Assembly: GCA_030159075.1 (NCBI GenBank)
Contig: BROG01000073.1
Coordinates: 1,428,501-1,492,500 of the forward strand
DNA: 64,000 nucleotides
Direction: 5' to 3'
Source of the DNA: Atrina japonica
Taxonomy: Eukaryota > Mollusca > Bivalvia > Pterioida > Pinnidae
How positions within the stretch are numbered: the stretch's first letter is position 1; the number at the start of each line of letters is the position of its first letter. Made by a program: the position numbers and the translations under genes. The notes beneath the pieces are model-generated. The model did no database searches, was not told the DNA's origin, and saw nothing but the letters and a program-made list of their open reading frames with translations. Positions 55,801-64,000 of the stretch are shown here, in pieces.

Positions 55801-56305
55801 GAGAAGCAGAAATCATTTAAGGGATTACCCTGGTACATGTGCAGTAATGTGGTACACCATTTACAGGTGTGGAGGTTTACTTAATGGGAAAAATTATAGA
55901 ACAATTCTGTTTTTGTCAACCAAGCATGCCTTTGTAATTGATGCCATATGGATTGTCAAATGTAGTTGTCTGTGGTCATGATATATCTTTCTCTTTTGAA
56001 TGACAGTTTGATACACACCCCCAAATTAACCAATTATGATATTTTTAGCCAGTCTTGAAAAAAATAGTCAATGGCTACATTGGCAAATGACAGGGTGTTT
56101 GTCCAATAAATTAAAATGAATGAGTACCAAAATACCAATATTCTTGCTACTTTGCTTGCCATTTAGCTATGCCCTGCCTCACAATCCGTGTATTTTGTGA
56201 ACAGTTACAGTCATGTTATATAAATTCAGGGTATCCCACAAATTGTGGTAGTTTTTCATGTACTACTTAAGTGCTCCCAGAGCACATGACAATGCACTTC
56301 TTAAG
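52893..56305. other. Presumed intron or spacer, no supported coding region
   Basis: It holds ACCAGTGAA-type short repeats near 53450-53640, a degraded dispersed repeat at about 54720-55050 (with CTCTTCCTTCCCTATAACTT, see findings) and a C-rich tract near 55040-55068. Confidence 0.45.
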
Positions 56306-56309
56306 AAAT

Positions 56310-57100
56310 TTTTAGCCCATAATCAACAGATGGTGGGCTATTCAAATTACCCTGCGTCCGTTGTCTGTCTTGAATAATTCTTGTTACCACTTTTTCTTAG
56401 AAAGTATTGAAAGGATATCCTTGAACTTTGACATCAAGGTTCCCCTTGAGGTCTAGTTGTGCATATTGCATCTTCAGAGAGATTTGAATCCAATATGGCC
56501 AACAAAGGACAATCTTGGATTTTGACCAGTGGCAGTTTGTTAGTGTTACTTTTCTGAAAGGACTGAAAGGATCTCCTTAAAATTTAACAATGATATATAT
56601 GACATTTTCAGAGAAATTTGTTTCCAAAATGACTGACAGGTGGCCATCTTTGATATTGACAATGGAAGTATGTTACTCCTTTTTCTCAGTAAGTACTGAA
56701 GTGATCTTGTTCAAATGAAGTTTCCCTTTGAAGTCTAGATGGGCATATTACATTTTCAGAGAGATCAGAATCCAACATGGTTCATAGGCTGCCATTTTGG
56801 ATTTTGATCAAAGGAAGTTTGTTATCATTTATAGTACTTAAGGGATCTTATTGAATTTTGACAGGAGGGTTGACTTTGAGGTTTAAGGTCTAGCTATGCA
56901 TATTACATTTTCAGAAGGAACAGAATCCAACAATGCTAGCAGATGGGCATGTTGAATTCCATTCTCTCTGGAAATGTAATATTTCACAGAGTTCAAATTC
57001 AATCTTGAGACACAAAATAGGAGAAAAGAACAGTCTGTCATAGATCAGACATAGAACATTCCATGTTGGGCGTCAAGGTCCCTCTGGGATCTCTTGTTTA
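56310..57100 (+). repeat. Dispersed 'CCCATAATCAACAGATGG...CTCTTGTTT' repeat
   Basis: The end GTCAAGGTCCCTCTGGGATC then TCTTGTTTA, and inner duplicated CATATTRCATTTTCAGAGAG-like blocks, place it with the 4996-6020 class of non-coding repeats. Confidence 0.5.
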
Positions 57101-57129
57101 TTTTACAACAATTGACAAACAAGTTATAT

Positions 57130-57338
57130 CAACTTATATAAATGTCTCTCTTAGGCTCTGATGTTGGCGTGCGGGGTCCTTGCTGTGGGAGGAAAATGTA
57201 ATACTTGGAGAAAACCATGGTGTCTGACTTGGTGACTGCCCTACCATTTCACATACTCCCCTGTCCAATCTAAGAATGGAACCCAAGTCACATTGGTGAG
57301 AAGCGAGTGCCCTAACCACTTCACTACCAAGACACCTT
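57130..57338 (-). repeat. tRNA-headed SINE, second family, minus strand
   Basis: Read on the minus strand, it starts GGTGTCTTGGTAGTGAAGTG then GTTAGGGCACTCGCTTCTC, with the B-box GGGTTCCATTC. A non-tRNA body follows with GTGTCTGACTTGGTGACTG on the plus strand. The head is close to a tRNA but has no acceptor-stem partner, so it is a SINE and not a tRNA gene. Confidence 0.65.
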
Positions 57339-58733
57339 TGTCATTTGTTGTCAAAGGATATCCCAAGAAAAAAATATTGTTGTGAAGTGACTCTGTTGAG
57401 AAGGCATAATCATTTTACTGGCCTCGTCACAGATTGCTGTGCAGACCAGCTATGGATCATGCAGAAAAATAAACATGTTGACATATGAGGGGGGGAAATG
57501 AAATAAGTATATATGGTTTTAAAAAATGAAGAAAAAAAATGATTCCTTTAAAATGTATGTTTGTGAATCAATATAAATGTATCATGAACAGCAAATGTTG
57601 AAATATATGTCTGTTTTAGGTTTCCATAGCTACTACCATGAAATTGGTAATATTAATGGCATTTACATATACCCTCACATTGATCCAGTATGTAAATGAG
57701 TGTCTGGTTATTGCTTAGGCAGGAAAAACTTTTTCCCTAAAATAAATCAGGCTCATCTTTTCTTAATTTTTTGGTATGAGCTTTGTTTTGATTTTTATCA
57801 GAATGTCCAGTAATTCTGGTTTTTTTTTGTCAGTCTAATGCAACAAAGACTGTGAGCATGACAGAACTTTTATTATAAAAAGTATTCACATCTGAAGCAT
57901 TTGCACATACAATGAAACTTGTATACAGCAACCTCCTTAAGAAGACAAGAAACCCTGTCTTTATAGGGATGTGGACTTTATAGAGGTTGATTTACATACA
58001 AATGGTGCATAAAATGGTCTTTGTGACAAGGTGGTCTTTATACACAGGTGGTCACTAAAGCAGGTTTTACTGTAGCTGATATTTAATGACACAGTTGCAC
58101 CACCATTGCTTTATGATTATTTGTCATTGTTGTTTTACATCCCATCAAGAATTGTTGATCTGTTCACAGATATGACCAGCTACATTGTATTTGTTGGTGA
58201 AGACTGAAGTGTGAAGACATTCTAATCTGACTTGTTCCATTGCATAAGTTCCCCATATATGCCTTGCACACCATGACACACAGGCCTCAGATTTTCATCT
58301 TAAAGGCTTCATATCTCCATTGTGTTTGGTACATGTATTAAGAACACAAAAAGCTAATAAGGACATTCAAATGAAAACAGTAGTTAAAAGACACATTTAA
58401 ATCAGATACTTTGATGAAACTGTGAAAAAAACATTTATCTTCTAATTGTATACATGTACAGTAAAACCTGCCATAATGGACACCTTAATTCAGTGGGCAC
58501 CCTCTGTTTATGGACAGTTTGTTTAGGTCCTGATTTACATTGCTATATAAGACTACAGGAGTCTGTTTTAAATAATGGACACCTCCCTTACCAGGACAAT
58601 GAACAAAGTTGTTGGCCCCTTGGCCAATATGCATAATTTCTGTATTTTCAACCTTGAAATAGCAGAGTCTGGGTAAGGGAGGTGTTCATTTATTTAAAAG
58701 AGAGGCAGGTTTTATTGTGTATATATATTTATT

Positions 58734-58768
<35 letters not shown>

Positions 58769-60279
58769 ATGTATGTAAATATCACACAAAGAAAAGTTTA
58801 CGGAGTTCTACATAAGAACTTTTAGTAAACCCTTCATGCAATGGAAAAGAACACTTGTGACTGCATATTGATGTCCTTACTAATGCCTATAGGGATTTTC
58901 TTTCTTAAAAGAATTCAATCAAAAAGTGCATAGGACAAGTTTAGGAATATATGGAATTTGTACTTTAATGTCAATTTGATTTCCTTTTTAATAGCAGGTA
59001 ACAAGTTCAGACCTGTGTGTAGGAAAGTTATCATGGAGCATCTAGTCTTAGTGGATGATCTTATACAAATGTATCTTCATTACTTGTTTTTTGTTTGTGT
59101 TTTTTTTTTTATCAAGATATTTGGCACAAGTGTATTCACCAGTGTAAATAAAAATCAAGCATACCTAGCCCTATAATGTATGAACCTAAAAGTATACTGG
59201 TAAAATAAAAGCCATCAGGACTTCACATCACCAAGTATAGAAAATTCTGTTTTTATTACATTGTTTTGATTGTACATACCGGTATGTCATATATCAATTT
59301 TAAAAGCACATAAATGTGATGAAAAAGAAATATACGGTCACTCCAATTAATTGTTTAGGTCTAATCACAAGTATCAAAACGGCAGCCTATATCAGTGTAT
59401 GCCTTTAAAACTAATGAGATTGAATCTTAGTCTAAGGGTATTTTATTTAAACAGATATACATGTATATATTTAACAAATGAACGCTTGTCAGATTGTATT
59501 ATTGTCAATTTGGATGCCATAAGGGTGACAGATAAATGGAATGGCACCCGGTAAGGCTCCATGAATATTTATCAGTCACCCAAAACTGCAGCCATATTGA
59601 CAATAAATGCACTCTGACAAGTGTTCACTTGTTATATTTTCATATCAAAGTTTTCAATGGAATCAAATATATATCACCTGATACATGACCAGTCTCATTT
59701 TGATGGAACAGAGAAGTTCAAGGTAGAATAATAAAGTATAAGTATTATTGGTGTGACATCATGTTACGAATGAAGCTAAACCATTGTGTGACATCATATG
59801 AAGAACTTCATTTACCGATATAGCTGATATGAACTCCGTCTAGATTAACACAGAGTCTATGACAGGAGACTGCTGCTGGAAATGTAAATGTATTGTGATG
59901 AGTGATTGTAGTACAAGTTTCCAGCTACATGGTTTTAGCAGGACATCTTGCTTTGTATCATACTAACATCAGTGTCATCAACATGCAGGTCCTGCAAAAG
60001 GCCCCATTCCCAATGCAAAATCTGCTATTTTTTCCCAATTTTGTTCACCGTGTCATTCACAATTGGTATGAATGACATTGAATTGCACTTTGATGTCTCA
60101 GATGAAAATGCAAAGTTACTTGTCCAAAATTGTAGATTTTTAGTATTAAATATGTAGTTGTTGTTTCCTAAAAATGTGTTTATTACCTTTAGAGGTTGTA
60201 TAATGTCTTAGTAACTTTCTTAATTTCTCAACAGTTAGCATTTGTACTCTTTACTTTAAATAGATTTTTTAAACTTGGT
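57339..60279. other. Spacer, no supported gene
   Basis: It contains an AT then GT microsatellite near 58725-58775 and 'ACAGTAAAACCTGCCATAAT'-type repeat text near 58460. I see no conserved coding stretch. Confidence 0.45.
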
Positions 60280-60570
60280 TTTCACTTGTCATATTGGAAA
60301 GTGCTACATGTAAGTCACTTGTCATACAGGACAATTGCTACATGTAAGTAAGTTTTGTTGTCTGGACATGGTGGTTTTAACTTGTCATATTGGAAAGTTC
60401 TACATGTAAGTATGTTTTGTTGTCTGGACAGTGGTGATTTTAACTCTTGTCATACTGGACAAGTGCTACATGTAAGTATGTTTTGTTGTCTGGACAGTGG
60501 TGATTTTAACTCTTGTCATACTGGACAAGTGTTACTCGTAAGTAAGTTTTGTCATCTGTACAGTGGTGAT
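60280..60570 (+). repeat. Tandem repeat, unit about 66 bp
   Basis: About four copies of TCATACTGGACAAGTGCTAC, ATGTAAGTATGTTTTGTTGT and CTGGACAGTGGTGATTTTAA. Confidence 0.8.
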
Positions 60571-62160
60571 TTAAGTACATGTAGTCATAAAAGAATCATA
60601 TTAGACATGTACTACATGTAACTTTAGGATGTACATGTAAGTAACTTTCACTTGTTCATCTACAGAATTAACTGAAGTCAGATAGACAGGTGCTCTTGTT
60701 GTGTTGTTTTGTAAATGTATAATATATATCACATAAGAATGGCTTAAATGTTTAGAACCATTGAAGGAAAATACCAAGCCTCTCAGAGTCTCCAGTGTGT
60801 GTACACGCCTTACTCCATCAAGGTCTGTGAGACAGCTCTCTAAATTTAACATGAAAAATACAGACATGTAGCAGATATTTTCAGCATTTATCACTTCTCA
60901 TATGTCAAGCCTGATTAACTTTATATTATTGTTGAACCAATGAGTCTGTACTTTTAAAGTATCTCAAATTTATGAATGTGAAGTTTTCAGTATCAAATTT
61001 CACTAACATGTATTTAATTTGCATTTCTAGTTCCTGTTTATTATTAACGTACAGTGGCAAAACGTCTGAAGAGCTTACATTATACCCCAACATTCTCAGT
61101 GTCATCTATAGCCAAGAAATTAAATGGGCTAGATATCTGAACTATATAGTATAGGGCATTTAGTCATATGCATGACTTTTCACCCCAGGGCCCTCTGCCC
61201 TCCAACCCAGGCCCTCTTCCCTCCACTACAGGAGCATCTTTCCAACACTAGATTACAGGGAGCAGAACAGTTATATACAATTAGAAGTCATTAATCAAAT
61301 TACTCTATAGCTCAGTGATATAAGTCAATCTTCATATATCTATATTAATGGTCACCAGTACATGTAGGCTATAGTCAAATTTACAATTGAGAGGAAGTGT
61401 GTGTAAATTATATACAATTGACTTGCACTTATAATATTGATATTAAAGTCTGTATAAGAAATATTTCATATGCTAATTCAATCCATCAAATTTTAGATAC
61501 ATCAATGTTGGGTTTAAAGGAACATACACACTTAGTTAATAGCTTGGGGTTGTATGATATGTTGGATTTCTTGGCTGTGTGATCACATACTAATAGCTTT
61601 TTATGTTAACATAAAAGATATCTTCAGGTGGAGAATGGGTGGGACAGATACAAAATCATTGTAAAGTCACTCAACCGTTTGTACATCAGTTAATAGACAC
61701 ATGTTCATTTAAAAGGTTAGTTATAGGTCCAACAACATGATCAAGATTCCAGGCTTATGAAACATCCAGTTGAGACACATTTTTGTTACATTTCTATATA
61801 TGTGATGCTAAGATGGACTTTTTTTTCCAAATTCTTCAAATATTTTGATGCAGTGCTAAATACAAAATAATATTAATTCAGGAAATGGCTGTGCATAAAA
61901 AGCAAAACAAAAACAAAATTGTGTGTTATATCATATTTAATGTTTTATTTATGTTCTATCAAAATATTTGATTTACATTTGTGATTTTATCTCTCCTCAC
62001 CTATGCTCTTTATCCCCTGTGGAACATAAGGCCTGTGATCTACTATTACTTTTGATTTATTTTTTAGAATTGTGAAAATTCATGCATGAACTGAGTAAGG
62101 CATTGTAGTAGTACTTATCCGAACACATTTATGGCTGTTTGTTTTATTCCTGATTTCCGA
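60571..62160. other. Spacer, no supported gene
   Basis: AT-rich. No structure is supported. Confidence 0.45.
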
Positions 62161-62373
62161 AAAATATAATTTGATCAGTGGCGGATTCAAAGTGAGGGTG
62201 TAAGGGGCATACGTCCCCCTTTTAATGCCAAAGGATATATGTTTATACAGTAAAATCAACTCAAAAGCCCATAAGTTAACAAAATTCCTATATGTTTTTA
62301 ATAAAAAGTTGGGAAATTAATAAAAATAAATTACCAAAAATTTCAAGCCTATCTTCACTCGGCTAAAACAATT

Positions 62374-62873
62374 ACAGCCAACTCCAATTATAATGAGATG
62401 GCTTATAACAAGATTCCGCTCATAATGAGAATATCTCCATTCCCCTTGCCTTTACTATTCAATTCTGTATAAATTTGAATGCCTATAACAAAATAAATAT
62501 AAAGAAATATCCCATGTAACGAGCTTATAAATTTGTCCCGATGACGGTTTTATCCTGTTTTTTTTAGTGCTGTATATCAAGGTGTTTTACAAATAAGACT
62601 TACAATATTTATTTATTGTTTTTTTTTCAAACTTTATGTTTTCTTTTCAAATAAACTAAAATTTTATTAAGATTAAATTGACTGTATTATAAACTCTTGG
62701 CTTTGATGTCATCCTGTGACACATGATTCAACATTGTGTAATTAAGTTGCCTTATACAACTGGTTATCAATCAATATAACCTGTAATCTGACCTCATTCC
62801 ATATAATGAATTCCGGCGAGATATAAATATTTCTGCCTTCCATTTCATTATAATTGGAGTTTGACTGTACATA
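62374..62873. mobile_element. About 500-bp MITE nested in a larger repeat
   Basis: The left end TACAGCCAACTCCAATTATA and the inverted right end TACAGTCAAACTCCAATTAT match, and the match runs on through AATGA. Inner text includes GAGCTTATAAATTTGTCCCG. No transposase. Confidence 0.6.
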
Positions 62874-63633
62874 CTCTTCCTTCCCTCTAGCTTGAAATCC
62901 TGGATTCATTCTGAGTTTGTCTGTATATACTCTTCCTTCCCTCTATCTTGAAATCTTGGATTCATTCTGAGTTTGTCTGTATATACTCTTCCTTCCCTCT
63001 AGCTTTGTCCTGGATTCATTCTGACTGCTATCTCTTCCCTCTAGCTTGAAATCCTGGATTCATTCTGAGTTTGTCTGTATATACTCTTCCTTCCCTCTAG
63101 CTTGAAATCCTGGATTCATTCTGAGTTTGTCTATATATACTCTTCCTTCCCTCTAGCTTGAAATCCTGGATTCATTCTGAGTTTGTCTGCATATACTCTT
63201 CCTTCCCTCTATCTTGAAATCCTGGATTCATTCTGAGTTTGTCTGCATATACTCTTCCTTCCCTCTAGCTTGAAATCCTGGATTCATTCTGAGTTTGTCT
63301 GCATATACTCTTCCTTCCCTCTAGCTTGAAATCCTGGATTCATTCTGAGTTTGTCTGTATATACTCTTCCTTCCCTCTAGCTTGAAATCCTGGATTCATT
63401 CTGAGTTTGTCTTGTATAATCCCTCTAGCTTGAATCCTGGATTCATTCTGAGTTTGTCTGTATATACTCTTCCTTCCCTCTAGCTTGAAATCCTGGATTC
63501 ATTCTGAGTTTGTCTGTATATACTCTTCCTTCCCTCTAGCTTGAAATCCTGGATTCATTCTGAGTTTGTCTGTATATACTCTTCCTTCCCTCTAGCTTGA
63601 AATCCTGGATTCATTCTGAGTTTGTCTGTATAC
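62870..63633 (+). repeat. 56-bp minisatellite, about 13-14 copies
   Basis: The unit is TGTATATACTCTTCCTTCCC, then TCTAGCTTGAAATCCTGGAT and TCATTCTGAGTTTGTC. A few copies are shortened (around 63005-63045 and 63410-63440). Confidence 0.92.
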
Positions 63634-64000
63634 TTTAGATTTTTTGGCTTATGACTATGCTTTATTATGTTTTAATTTCTTTAAAACATTTGCTCTACAT
63701 ATCAGTAAAATCGTTTTTTCAGCACGTATGAGTATGAAAATTTATTGTATAATTGGCAAAATTTGCATTGTATCAAAATGTAAGTTATATCGTGCCAAAT
63801 ATTTACACATAATACATACATGTATATATAAATGTTGGAACTGAGGTGTCCAGGGGTGCCCCACCCTCACACTTTTCTCACATACGGTACTAATTTTTTA
63901 TACAAAATCAATATGTATGGAAATCCAGAAAAAGGCTTCCCAGAACTTTTAAGAATAAAAACTTTTCTGGACCCCCTCATCATGCTCATGCATTTGTGTT
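63634..64000. repeat. Right part of a dispersed 'GGCGGATTC' type repeat
   Basis: ATTGTATCAAAATGTAAGT and the G/C-rich GTGTCCAGGGGTGCCCCACC resemble the continuation of the repeat that begins near 62176 (GTGGCGGATTCAAAGTGAGG). It runs out of the window. Confidence 0.4.

Noticed and set aside
57272..57338. Possible minus-strand tRNA gene
   Set aside because: A- and B-box-like text is present, but the acceptor stem does not close and a SINE body follows directly.

Overview
The window is animal nuclear DNA, most likely from a bivalve mollusc. It is AT-rich, genes are split by GT-AG introns, and there are tRNA-headed SINEs with the GTTGAGTGTGGCG-type tail, 'TAGCTCACC...CCTCTTGTTT' dispersed repeats, foldback MITEs and many minisatellites. 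The species call rests on repeat families I recognise, not on a database search.

Layout. (1) 1-16.2 kb, plus strand: the 3' half of an AMP-activated protein kinase alpha-subunit gene. It has four constitutive exons, a terminal exon, and four small in-frame phase-1 cassette exons that look optional. (2) 16.2-26.2 kb: repeat-rich spacer with MITEs and minisatellites. (3) 26.2-34.6 kb, minus strand: a gene for a 1101-residue, 12-finger C2H2 zinc-finger protein with its whole coding region in one exon, plus a candidate upstream 5' UTR exon. (4) 34.6-38.4 kb: spacer with a SINE, a long CT microsatellite and a GCGTCGG-ended repeat. (5) 38,400-52,011: one complete 13.6-kb Polinton/Maverick-type DNA element with 740/628-bp terminal inverted repeats (TIRs), flanked by a 6-bp AACACC target duplication. 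(6) 52-64 kb: a likely first exon of an ABCD3/PMP70-like gene beside the insertion, then repeat-rich spacer.

The element is the centre of interest. Its long polymerase-B gene is broken by several frameshifts but keeps all exonuclease and polymerase motifs. It also carries a split virion-like protein of the kind found beside polymerase B in invertebrate Polintons, an AT-hook protein, an intact BIR (inhibitor-of-apoptosis) protein, a CCHC zinc-knuckle protein, and five short genes of unknown function. No integrase, packaging ATPase, protease or major capsid gene was recognised.

Each of the five short genes is followed by a 16-nt hairpin matching the 3' stem-loop of metazoan replication-dependent histone mRNAs. 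The hairpin is followed by an ACCCA/ACCTA-like cleavage context and a purine-rich GAAAAGAAACC-like block resembling the U7 snRNA target. One hairpin carries a compensating pair change. Four of the genes form two head-to-head pairs, as in histone clusters, while the polymerase gene has an ordinary AATAAA signal. This suggests that the element runs part of its gene set on the host's S-phase histone mRNA pathway. The TIRs add a terminal foldback with three inner hairpins and a dense set of housekeeping-promoter motifs (ETS, CRE, YY1, NRF1, CCAAT). A ten-base motif CTAAAAATAG recurs in the TIRs and before the BIR and zinc-knuckle genes. All functional statements about these signals are inference from sequence.
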